From positions 370,479 to 434,478 of the forward strand of contig CM049321.1 of NCBI GenBank assembly GCA_026874595.1: a DNA stretch of 64,000 nucleotides. Reading direction: 5' to 3'. Shown piece by piece: positions 55,420 through 64,000 of this stretch (within the stretch, counting starts at the first letter, position 1; every line of letters begins with the position of its first letter). Position numbers and translations under genes: made by a program. The notes beneath the pieces were generated by a model. That model searched no databases. It saw nothing but the letters and a program-made list of their open reading frames with translations, and was not told the origin of the DNA. This DNA comes from Sipunculus nudus (lineage: Eukaryota > Annelida > Sipuncula > Golfingiida > Sipunculidae).

Positions 55420-55655
55420 CATTACTGATGGGCAACCATTTCGCTCGTGTGAGTCCAAGCCATACTTCCTGGTTACATCTATGGTACGTTACAGCTTGTG
55501 CTATGTCCATGACGTCAGCTTTTGCCACATACATCCCCATCCCCTCGCTATAGCCCTTGCTTTAAACCAGTCGGTTTTCTCACAGAAGGTTTCCAGACAG
55601 ATGGACCGCTTTGCCATACCTTGTATGCAGTAGCCTTTTGTGCACGCTGTGCAAT
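55420..55655 (-). CDS. Lectin receptor, N-terminal half of the C-type-lectin-like domain (one frameshift)
   Basis: On the minus strand an ATCAAG acceptor and a GTAAGA donor bound a 236-bp exon. It reads CTKGYCIQGMAKRSICLETF, CEKTDWFKARA, and, after a one-base frame change near 55545-55560, EGMGMYVAKADVMDIAQAV and then QEVWLGLTRAKWLPISNG. W..A....(E)GM.(L)A......I and WLGL...W....NG are the standard C-type-lectin-like landmarks. The frame change lies in a G-rich stretch, so it may be an assembly error or a real inactivating change. The signal-peptide exon should lie above 55655 but was not found. The donor phase matches the next exon. Confidence 0.68.
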
Positions 55656-55734
55656 CTTGATACAAAAATAATCAACTTATTTAGCACATTTTCCGTACGG
55701 TATTATGACGGTGTTCAAAGGATAAAATCTCTCC

Positions 55735-55905
55735 TATGGACCACCTCAGTTTAATGGCCACCTAAAAAAAACGACATTTTCACGGTCCCCATTCATTTTT
55801 GCTCCTTATAACAGACCTCGCTTAGACAAACAACCACGAACACGCGACCAATTTATCGAGGTCCCGTTGGTGGTCTTAATTTCTCGGTTTCACATTACAA
55901 AAAGG
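55735..55905 (+). repeat. Dispersed repeat family C, copy 1
   Basis: CCTATGGACCACCT, TTAATGGCCACC, TTTTTCACGGTCCC-like, ACAGACCTCGCTTAGA, CGACCAATTTATCGAGGT. The same blocks occur in the same order at 57160-57310. The ends resemble sub-terminal regions of Tc1/mariner-type MITEs, but no full TIR pair was found. Confidence 0.55.
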
Positions 55906-57085
55906 TGGATGGATGATTTAAGTGTGTGTCGTTTACCGATTAGATTTCATACATGTCTGGCTGCAGGCGTATTGTTAATATTGCTGCCAAACTATCAATA
56001 TGGAGGCACAATAAGAAAAAAAAGTTTATTATAGATTCATTAAACATGGTATCGCGCATTCATTCATGCTACAGTCATAGCTAACATTTTTTTTTGCCTA
56101 ATACGTTGCATTATTATGATGATGCATATGATGCATATCCAATATGGCTGAGGCTTCACGTGGATACATTGACTGAATGCAAGCGTGACATCTGATAAAA
56201 TCTGATGAAATCATCAGGCAGTTAAGAAACAGTTTCATTGTCATTTTCATGCCAGGGCCTTAATTTGTTCAAATGGGCTGATACAGATCACGTGCCTGGC
56301 TGATATAACCCGTATTAACTGGCATCGATATAGAACAGGAATATCGCTTCGTATCGCGTGGGCCGTGGTACTTGTATACGGTTGAAACGCCCGGGGCCGA
56401 TTAAATAAGATTAGTAGGGAGAGGAATCAAATGTCAAGAGACGGGGACATTAAACACAGGAACTTGATTCACAGTATATCACGTGTCGTTGGTTTGCTTC
56501 GTAGATAATGATGAATGCAGAAAAGGAGGAATTTTTTCCAAGATACCATATGAAAATTGGTATTAATGGGAATTAGCCTTTTAACATCCTCAACATGATT
56601 CGCTATCCTCAGATATGGTAACAGCGAACTGAAAACCTGTATATCGTTTTGTCAAAACTGTATAAACAGTGGGTTAGAATTGTGGTTGTTATATTTCATA
56701 TTTCATTGATGATGAATAAGCTAACGACAACCATGCTTGTCCGACGTATGCAATCTGTCTGGAAAATGATTTCAGATTTCTGCAAAAACTGTTTGATTAA
56801 ACCTGTGTCGCATGTAACCATGTGCTGTTAATATGTGATTCTTCTCTTGAATTGGCATCATTAATTGCTTAAGAGGTATGCCATTATCTGAACATATAAT
56901 TAACCTACCATTCTTCTGACACACAAAACCAGGCAGCGTCACGTGACATTTGGTACTGATAATATGTCCTCTTCTTAACGGACCACACGTACCCGAAGCA
57001 TTGTTATTTAAAATAGTCTGGTTATCTCCTGTAATTTTCATCAGTATTATGTATTGCATATAAGACTTCGTAAATATATACATAC

Positions 57086-57117
<32 letters not shown>

Positions 57118-57159
57118 TTATTTATTTATTAATTTATCTATATGTGTATATTAATATAC
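55906..57159. other. No supported gene
   Basis: AT-rich sequence with a TA-rich microsatellite near 57079-57135. Frames at 56649-57101 have no recognisable domain. Confidence 0.45.
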
Positions 57160-57310
57160 AGCAATCCTAGCCAAATGACCAACTCGGTTTAGCGACCAGT
57201 TTTTCACGGCCCGATTTTGGTTCCTCTTTTACAGACCTCGCTTAGAGGACACCTCCAAAATCCAACCACTTTACCCGCTGGTTGTCGTTACTTCGAGGTT
57301 TCACTATATA
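57160..57310 (+). repeat. Dispersed repeat family C, copy 2
   Basis: It shares TTTTTCACGG, ACAGACCTCGCTTAGA, GACACC and TTCGAGGTTTCAC with copy 1 at 55735, in the same order and orientation. A TA microsatellite follows it. Confidence 0.55.
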
Positions 57311-57781
57311 TATATATATATGGTGGTTTATGACGTCTCTTTCGGGGCTTCAACCAAACAGCTTAAAAAAAGATGTACACTGAGTTTAGTTAAGTTAAGA
57401 TATCATAAAAATCAAGTTTACAAACTGATATTATATCAAAGGGCTGTTAATGACCTTAGGATGATTTTGTCAGTAAATACTTTTTACTAAAGTTTGGGCT
57501 GCTATTTTTTTATATGTTTTTATATCTGATACGTCCACTACTTAGGAATGGATTTTACAAGTGGTTATCATACGAACTATCTGTCCGTTGGTCCATTTCC
57601 ATGTAGCATCATCAACCCACACCAGTCCAAGCCATGCTGAGTCCAGGCCTCGTGCTGTCACGATCTCCCTGACCTTCGTCATGTTGTGAACTTGCAGCAT
57701 CATATGACACTCTGTGCAAAAGTTCACAGCTTCTGTGATGCTGACTTTTTTTTCAACAAATACGCCCCATCTGCTTCAAAA

Positions 57782-57814
57782 GAATAATAATTATAATAAT
57801 AATAATAATAAGAA

Positions 57815-57897
<83 letters not shown>
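57782..57897. repeat. (AAT)n followed by (ATT)n, palindromic microsatellite
   Basis: About 70 bases of AAT/ATA triplets (with two AAG units) run directly into about 50 bases of ATT triplets. The two halves are self-complementary and could extrude as a cruciform. The Asn/Tyr homopolymer frame across it is not a gene. Confidence 0.97.
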
Positions 57898-57910
57898 AGT
57901 AGTAGTAGTA

Positions 57911-59062
57911 TTTAATATTTATTATAGAATCCCCGGATCACGGTTATATGATAATCTATGTGAGCCAATTTATATACAAAATATGGATAACCGGATATCA
58001 ATTATGTTATCGAAAAGCTAAAAATGAGAGTAAAATTATACAAATGTGTAATGAAAATTTATGCAATATGCCTCCTTAAAATCTTCAAGTTATGTGTTTT
58101 ATCTTGTAACGGGAAAACAACTATAAATTTACAATCTTCAGTGTTATGGAAATGCATGTATTATGGTACCATGATATAATTTATGGAGAACAAGTGCTCT
58201 GTACGAGTCATGCATTTGAGATTGAATAACAAAGTAATAAAAGGAGTGAAATACAGAACAGTGCGTTAAAGTAGTTCATCCATACAATATTTTCATGCAC
58301 AACAGTATTTCTATATGTTACATGTAGGAATACCTTGTCTGGTAGCACATTCTGTCTTCGAAACAATCAAAAGCAAGACATATCCATATACAATACAAAA
58401 GTCACACGTCATGGTCCACCCTGCCTGCATGTTTCCCTTAATAAGGCCTTGAAAGGGCACAGAGCAAACTTACAACAGTCACATTCTTACATAGGTACTT
58501 TACATATATAAATTTGTTATTATGGTGGTTATCTGCTTTTGTGGAAAGTGCTTTGTAAATTATTAGGTATTGTTTTCGGGTTATAAATGTCTGTCGTTTT
58601 GCTTATCTTTATCAGTTGTATCAAATCCCATGCTGTAACTGCTCTTTCTAATTCAACGGAACTTTCACCGCGAAACAATGAAAGCATGCAGATAGTTTGG
58701 TTAAGCCATTTCCCGCGGGGGGCGCTGCAATATAGTTAATATAACCAATATGATATATAAAATTTTTAAATCTTTGCATTAACTTTGGGGCCAATGACCT
58801 TTTATTAACTGGTATTAGCTGACGCCTTTGTTTTGATCCGCATGACTGACATGTGATGCAATCAAAGATTTGATTGACCGTTACTAGCGTTCCTCTGGCG
58901 CAGATTCATGTACGTCCTGTGCTTCCGTCACACACAGACGTTTGATCAGGGTCCTGGCAAAATTTCGGATCTGGTAAACTAGAATGCTAGTCAAGATATA
59001 CAGGAGGTCACTAGTCTTATTTTTCCAAGTTTATTTATACAATTAAGTGTAGCTTTTTAATT
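57911..59062. other. No supported gene
   Basis: AT-rich sequence with no frame over 60 codons of interest, no recognised repeat and no splice-consistent exon. Confidence 0.45.
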
Positions 59063-59380
59063 TTAACTGCATATAGATATGCTGATGTTCATGTGGATGT
59101 TTGTTATGCAGGCTCCTTTCTGCAAAGTTTTGTCAAAATTGTCTTCTCCTACTATTATGAGAACCTGTGAGTCGTCAACAAGCTTTATACTGCTCTTAAC
59201 TTTGCAGATGCCACCAAACTCCTTCCGCAGTACTTTCGTGTCGCATTCTTCGCGCCATAATCCAACCCTAACAGGTTCATTTGCGTACACACTAAACCCG
59301 GATGTCACAGATGGGAACCGCGTGTTACTATTAATGGCCGGTACAACACCAGGTGTTAATTTTAATGCGGGGGTTAATAT
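59063..59380 (-). CDS. Hypothetical terminal exon, unknown protein
   Basis: A minus-strand frame stays open from a stop at 59381 to TAA at 59063. It reads PALKLTPGVVPAINSNTRF, SVYANEPVRVGLWREECDTK, FGGICKVKSSIKLVDDSQV and further. It has four Cys, alternating hydrophobic residues and no low complexity, so it looks more protein-like than other frames nearby. There is no start Met with context, no clear acceptor chosen and no recognised family. Confidence 0.3.
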   Translation of the reverse strand: MLTPALKLTPGVVPAINSNTRFPSVTSGFSVYANEPVRVGLWREECDTKVLRKEFGGICKVKSSIKLVDDSQVLIIVGEDNFDKTLQKGACITNIHMNISISICS

Positions 59381-60131
59381 TCACGCGCGCGTTGCCTGAG
59401 AGCCCTACCTTTTTTTAGCTTAGGCCAAGGGACATCATAGAAATTATGACGTTTTCTTTTACATTTACAATTGGCAAATACAGTTCCTTACTGTCTGGCT
59501 TGAATTGTTTTATGTCTATTGCACTATTTCCCATGGTTCATTTTACCCTATTGTCGCATTCTGATCCTATGTAAACACACAAATAAAAAAAGACAATTTT
59601 TATTTTACCTTACAAAATAATAAATGATGTAGGAGGATGACCAAATTTAAATTTATAATATCGTGTGGATTGAACTATTAAAGCAGACAAAGACTAACTT
59701 CTCCTGCTGTAATGTTGTTTTTTAATAGACAACGTGGTTTTCAGGAAAGATGCTTGGTAGGTGAGTGGTTCAATCACCTGCTGATCACTGCATTGTTATA
59801 AGTTATTAACCATCATTCATCAGCACCACCATTTTACCCCACCTCGCACTGGGACAGGTCCACTGAACTCAAGACGAGTTTTGTGGGAGACGAGTTTACA
59901 GGTTCGATTTCACTTGTGGGCCGAGTTGACTGGTCCCTTCTCGAAATTATGTCAAATTTCTAATTATGTATATTAACATAAAGAAAATTAGGACACACTT
60001 GCTGGAAATGTTGTCCTTTGTTGTAATAATCCAAAGAATGTCCTTACATGTTGAGATACAACAAACAGGTTAATTGTCCACTGCAAGGAAAGTATGCGTT
60101 TATTCTCATTCGTGTGTGTGCGTGTGTTTGT

Positions 60132-60163
60132 TGCTTGCCGGAAATCTTCGATTTCGGCAAGCA
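60132..60163. other. Hairpin 1 of a co-varying pair
   Basis: TGCTTGCC, a bulged G, GAAAT, loop CTTCG, ATTTC, GGCAAGCA: an 8-bp outer stem and a 5-bp inner stem. The outer stem is identical to hairpin 2 while the inner stem differs on both sides. Confidence 0.9.
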
Positions 60164-60215
60164 TGTTCGTCAGTTGCGTATGTCTGTTTGTCTCTTTGTC
60201 TCTTTGTCTGTTTGT

Positions 60216-60245
60216 TGCTTGCCGGAATCAAAGATTCGGCAAGCA
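60216..60245. other. Hairpin 2 of a co-varying pair
   Basis: TGCTTGCC, a bulged G, GAATC, loop AAA, GATTC, GGCAAGCA. It has the same outer stem and bulge as hairpin 1, with a compensated inner stem. Both are followed by ATGTT, then a CA(G/A)(T/C)TGCGTATGT block and TTTGTCT runs, so the hairpins are parts of an 84-bp tandem duplication. Confidence 0.9.
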
Positions 60246-61103
60246 TGTTGATCAACTGCGTATGTTTGTTTGTCTGTCTGTCTGTATATCCCCACTCTAC
60301 AGGCCACAATTTCGCACCAATCGCTCTGAAACGTATACATTCAGTGTAAAATCGGTTCTCCTCGGAGCCTATCGTTTTTGGTCATGACTGGTCAAAGGTC
60401 AACGTCAGGGTCACTGAAAAACCTTAAAACGGTTTTTCCTTCATATCTTTGTCAATAATAATCGTAGCAGTTTCATCTGTAGCATATTTTATTCCTCATT
60501 ATGTAACCTTCCCACGTGTTAGCAAATATCTCTGGTTATTCGTTACCACAGTAAAGTATTTTTGGGGAAAACGTCACAAAATTTGATTTTTTTTTCTAAC
60601 TTTTCCATTTTTAGAGCTAGAGATGTCTGGTTTTTTGCATCAGGAAGTTTTCAACGAGATGTTTATCATAAAGTTGAAAGTCTCGAAGAATCTCGTGCGA
60701 TTTCTCGTCAAACGAGATTTTTCGAGATTTAATTAAAAATGACCTTGAGGTCGCCATTTTTTTAACTATGGCTTTGAAAATGACATATTTTGTGTTATTT
60801 ATAAATATATCGAAATCAATGTTTCATTTTTTGGAAATAGCCACCAGGGGGCGTGGTACCTGAAACACTGTAACATATTATTTTTCTGCAATATCTAAAA
60901 AAAATATTAAACGTGACACAATGTTTATTTCTTATCTGAAACTAGGATCATTGGCTTATTCCTGCGTACATGTAGCTTTGTGCTGCTGTTACCATGGTAA
61001 CCAAATTTTTGGGTAAAACTTGGCAACCTAAATATAAAAAGTTTTTTGCGTCTATCTCTGTTGATATTTATACTACAAGGGTCTAGTTTTCTGCATGAGG
61101 TAG

Positions 61104-61136
61104 ATATGATATGATATGATATGATATGATATGATA
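61104..61136 (-). repeat. (ATCAT)n 3' tail of the L2 element
   Basis: On the plus strand, ATATG-type pentamers repeat from the AGGTAG duplication to GAGTTCATTTATAAAGCGC. It is the terminal microsatellite of the LINE and not an independent repeat. Confidence 0.85.
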
Positions 61137-61192
61137 GAGTTCATTTATAAAGCGCAAATATAATATACATTTCTATGCGCTGATACAAAGGG

Positions 61193-62866
61193 TTAAGAAA
61201 ATAAGTATATCTTGAGAGCACGCTTAAATGATTCAATATGTGTACACGCTCTTACAGAGTCTGGTAAAGAATTCCATGCGGTGCCAGCGTACTTGGAAAA
61301 TTGTCTGTCACCATATACATTATGGGAGCGAGGTACACAGACTATCCTGTGAGCATCAGAAGAACGAAGAGACCTGCGGGGAGAATATTCCACAAACAGT
61401 TGGCGCAAATACAGTGGATACAGGCTATCATTCAGCGCTTTATACACCTGTGTGAGGACTTTAAATGTGATTCTCCTTTCGGCAGGCAGCCAGTGAAGCT
61501 GTCTTAGAACAGGTCCGATGCAGTCGTACTTCCTGGACCTTGTAAGTAATCGGGCTGATGCGTTTTGTGCAAGTTGGAGGCGATGGATGTTAGCATTGGA
61601 AGTTCCAGTTAGCAGGCTGTTGTTGTTGTCCAATCTTGATGTAATCAGTGCGTTGATGGTCTTTGCAGCTGTCTGGTCATCAAGATGGTTCCGGATCTTA
61701 CCAATTCTGCGAAGATGGTAAAAAATGTTCTTCACGACTGATCTTGTCTGACACTCCATACTCATATTCGCATCGAAATTGGCCCCAAGATTTCTGACAG
61801 TGTGTACTGGTCTTATTTCTGCACTACCAATACAGATCTTAGGTTCAGCGCTAAGGATCTTATTAAGATGGTACCTGGGTGATATGATAAGGAGTTCGGT
61901 TTTGGAATCATTCAATTTTAGTTTGTTCTTAATCATCCACGCTCTAACACCAGCTGCACATTGTTCAATCTTCCTCAGGGATTGAGCAAGGCCGTGCTGG
62001 TCACTGAGTTTGAAGAATTCATAAAGTTGGGTGTCATCAGCGTATCCGAGTCTATGTACACCGAAGGCTTCGACAACTCTACGCAGAGGAAGGATGTAGA
62101 TAAGAAATAACAAAGGACCTAATACTGATCCTTGCGGCACTCCCACAGTGAGCATGGCTGGATCAGATAGTACACCACTGAGGTTAACACGGTGAGTGCG
62201 AGTTGTGAGGTATGACTTGCACCAATCCAGTGCTGAACCTTGAATGCCAACTTCCTCAACTAGTCTCTCAATTAGGATGCCATGGTCTAACGCATCGAAG
62301 GCTGCAGAGAGGTCAAGCAGAAGGAGTACTACTCCCTGGCCTGTATCCAGTGCATGGTCAATATCATTCTTTATCCTTATCAGTGCTGTTTCTGTGCTGT
62401 GCCTTGGTTTGTAGGCGGATTGGAGAGGATCGTGGAGTTGATTCTGTGTCATGTGGTCCTGGATCTGCTTTGCAACCACTCTCTCCAGCAATTTGCTTAC
62501 GAACGAAAGATTTGCCACAGGACGATAGTTCTTCAAATCCTCTTGGTCAAGACCATCCTTCTTCAAAAGTGGTGTTATAAGAGCTTCTTTCAAGCAAAGT
62601 GGTACCTCGGATGATGTAATTGAGGTATTTATTACAGATGTAAGGCATGGCAATAATGAACGTAGCACAACAGGATTTTTCAGAAGATTTGTTGTCAAAG
62701 GATCCAGGCTACAGGATTTGTTTGGACTTTTCTGGATGAATTTCTGCAGCTCCTCGGAGGATACTGGATGAAAAGTGACCATAGCAGGCGGGGGTGCTCC
62801 GTGGGACGTCCTGATCAAATCCATATCTACACTTGTGCTATCCAAGTCATTTCGAATCTTCAACAC
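61193..62866 (-). CDS. Reverse transcriptase region of ORF2 (L2-clade LINE), open
   Basis: An uninterrupted 557-codon frame. Residues 95-140 carry LITPLLKKDG and NYRPVANLSFVSKLLERVV; motif A is LDLSAAFD (184-191), motif B PQGSVLGP (244-251), motif C YADD (275-278). The thumb and C-terminal region include WLPAERRITFKVL and end at LKIYLFS. The sequence before the first Met (TSKVLKIRNDL) is still LINE-like, so the Met is not a true start and the protein lost its endonuclease by 5' truncation. All catalytic Asp residues are present. No promoter is expected, so it is probably silent, but the open frame indicates a young insertion. Confidence 0.92.
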   Translation of the reverse strand: MLKIRNDLDSTSVDMDLIRTSHGAPPPAMVTFHPVSSEELQKFIQKSPNKSCSLDPLTTNLLKNPVVLRSLLPCLTSVINTSITSSEVPLCLKEALITPLLKKDGLDQEDLKNYRPVANLSFVSKLLERVVAKQIQDHMTQNQLHDPLQSAYKPRHSTETALIRIKNDIDHALDTGQGVVLLLLDLSAAFDALDHGILIERLVEEVGIQGSALDWCKSYLTTRTHRVNLSGVLSDPAMLTVGVPQGSVLGPLLFLIYILPLRRVVEAFGVHRLGYADDTQLYEFFKLSDQHGLAQSLRKIEQCAAGVRAWMIKNKLKLNDSKTELLIISPRYHLNKILSAEPKICIGSAEIRPVHTVRNLGANFDANMSMECQTRSVVKNIFYHLRRIGKIRNHLDDQTAAKTINALITSRLDNNNSLLTGTSNANIHRLQLAQNASARLLTRSRKYDCIGPVLRQLHWLPAERRITFKVLTQVYKALNDSLYPLYLRQLFVEYSPRRSLRSSDAHRIVCVPRSHNVYGDRQFSKYAGTAWNSLPDSVRACTHIESFKRALKIYLFS

Positions 62867-63189
62867 CTTAGATGTAATAAAGGTAGCATAAACTTTGCGC
62901 TAATTCAGTCAATTGCGGTTTTCCGTCAAACAAGAAATTACGAGATTTCGCAGAAATGCTGATAACTCGATCACAATTTAGCTTTAAGAGTATAGGTTTT
63001 CAACCTCTGGTAGCCTTTCGGAAGCTTAACATAATAAAACTGCAAATCTCGCCAAATCTCGCATCATCTCCCGCCAAACGAGAATGTTCGATATTTTGAA
63101 CAAAATATTCAGCAAATATCTATATCTCTGTCATTTTTATGCTAGAGATTTTATTTTTCTATTGTTAAACAATCATTTGACTAGTGTTA

Positions 63190-63527
63190 GGCCAAAAAAA
63201 TAAAAGGTATGGTTCTCAGGCACCGCCCGCACCAATTTTAAACCCCCGCATCAAAAATTTTTATTTTGATTTTTAATAGAAACTTACCAATTATGAGCTG
63301 CAGCCGCTCGGACATTTTTTTCAAGAAGATAAAATCATACAATTTCCTTTGTTATGTAGTGCTTTTACTTGTTTAGCAAAATAAATCTGTTATTTTCATG
63401 CTTTTCCCTTATCATCTGAAATTTTTATCGAAACATACCAAAAAATTAAATATAAAAAAACCCCGGCCGCCCGCATTGATTTCTGAAAAAAAGTGCCTGA
63501 GAACCACACCTTTTCTTTATTTTGGCC
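63190..63527. mobile_element. Harbinger-type MITE with TTA target duplication
   Basis: The left end reads GGCCAAAAAAATAAAAGGT then TGGTTCTCAGGCAC; the right end is its inverted match with a few differences, about 35 bases each. TTA flanks both sides (GTG-TTA before, TTA-AGTG after). A 338-bp element with GG-starting TIRs and a TTA duplication fits PIF/Harbinger non-autonomous elements. There is no coding capacity. Confidence 0.85.
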
Positions 63528-63727
63528 TTAAGTGATATAAGTGCATATCTCGTTATATCTCGCACCATTTGTCGTCAAACGAGAACAGTGGACCATTTAA
63601 ACAAATGCCTATAATGCTGTCATTTTTTACACTACAGACATATAGTTTCCAGCATTTGACAGCGTCTGACACTCTCAGTCACATCATGTGATTATATTGC
63701 AATTTTCGTCAAATCTTGCCTCGTTTT

Positions 63728-64000
63728 TCATCAAATTATGAAGATATATCCAATTGCCGTGAGCACAAGTGGCTTCAGGGTTGACCGGTAAGTGCCGGCA
63801 AGGCTACTACAGTTGCATGTTGGCGTGCGCAGTCGTCCATGAATCTCACAAAGCAGCATTGAATAGAGGACAAAAGCCGCTAAATGTGGAGGGAACACAC
63901 CTGTGATTTTATTGTGTCCCCTTGTGCGGCCACTTGTGTTGCCAAGAACCACTGGCAAATCTTTCAAACCAGGGACGGATCCCCCAATTCTGTAGTTGGA
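63728..64000. other. No supported feature at the right edge
   Basis: A minus-strand frame at 63731-63967 is open but has no recognisable domain. The window ends here. Confidence 0.4.

Larger units (their letters stand above)
61104..62880 (-). mobile_element. 5'-truncated L2-clade LINE
   Basis: It is flanked by a six-base direct repeat AGGTAG at 61098-61103 and 62881-62886. The 3' end (minus strand) reads GCGCTTTATAAATGAACTCT then about five ATCAT units, a form typical of L2-type 3' tails that end in a short microsatellite. The 5' end lies within ORF2, so only the reverse transcriptase part was inserted. Removing it restores a phrase seen in a neighbouring copy of the host repeat. Confidence 0.85.
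60584..63720. repeat. Old repeat with TCTCGTCAAACGAGA core, several decayed copies
   Basis: The palindromic core or a close variant occurs at 60703-60717, 62922-62935, 63067-63083 and 63572-63584. It is often preceded by ATCTCG(T/C)(G/A)C and surrounded by shared phrases such as GTCATTTTT, CTAGAGAT and TCTNGTTTTNTGCAT. Copy spacing is irregular. The block is interrupted by an L2 insertion (61104-62880) and a MITE (63190-63527). Confidence 0.7.

Noticed and set aside
57714-57902. Asn/Tyr homopolymer protein
   Set aside because: It is the translation of an AAT/ATT microsatellite.
60048-60387. Overlapping Cys/Val/Leu-rich frames on both strands
   Set aside because: They arise from GTTTGTCT-type repeats and the two hairpins; frames overlap in all three phases with no domain.
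61228-62962. Plus-strand frames across the L2 element
   Set aside because: Antisense shadows of the 557-codon reverse transcriptase frame.

Overview
The window is animal nuclear DNA, most likely from a mollusc and probably a bivalve. It is AT-rich, has spliced genes, and is crowded with eukaryotic transposon relics: non-LTR retrotransposons, a THAP-Harbinger element, MITEs, SINE-like pieces and a solo LTR. It carries a dermatopontin gene, a family known from mollusc shell and extracellular matrix. There is no bacterial gene organisation. No species can be named from sequence alone.

Layout. 1-16735 is one satellite array of 57-62 bp monomers organised into four higher-order copies of about 3.6-4.2 kb, ending in nine near-identical 57-bp units. 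19171-23951 (minus) is a three-exon dermatopontin gene whose exons join in phase to 169 codons. 24219-25685 (minus) and 48294-48663 (minus) hold paralogous exon sets of a small Cys-containing protein I do not recognise. 27897-30507 is a dead THAP-Harbinger transposon with a convergent SWIM/YqaJ-type reading frame. 30508-35110 is mostly dispersed repeat, including one repeat inserted into another.

35522-41356 is the most remarkable locus. It is a CR1-like non-LTR retrotransposon whose intact 987-residue ORF1 starts with a J-domain (HPD motif), followed by a Cys4 finger, an SGNH-esterase-like domain and two CCHC knuckles. Its ORF2 (endonuclease plus reverse transcriptase) is broken. 41357-44137 is a 2.8-kb near-perfect palindrome made from another LINE's ORF1 plus a tRNA-like SINE head, and a decayed endonuclease pseudogene lies just beyond it. 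46833-47584 is a putative solo LTR.

50861-55655 (minus) assembles, with consistent intron phases, into a C-type-lectin-like single-pass membrane receptor. It has two candidate terminal exons, each with a tyrosine motif, and one apparent frameshift in the lectin exon. 60132-60245 has two hairpins whose inner stems co-vary. 61104-62880 is a recent 5'-truncated L2-clade LINE with an open reverse transcriptase frame, inserted in an old repeat. 63190-63527 is a Harbinger-type MITE with a TTA duplication.

The host genes (dermatopontin, lectin receptor, the unknown Cys-exon paralogues) all lie on the minus strand and show no evidence of joint function. Everything else is repeat or relic. The strongest candidate for something undescribed is the J-domain ORF1; the palindrome, the lectin receptor tails and the satellite's higher-order structure come next. 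All calls come from reading the sequence; no search was run.
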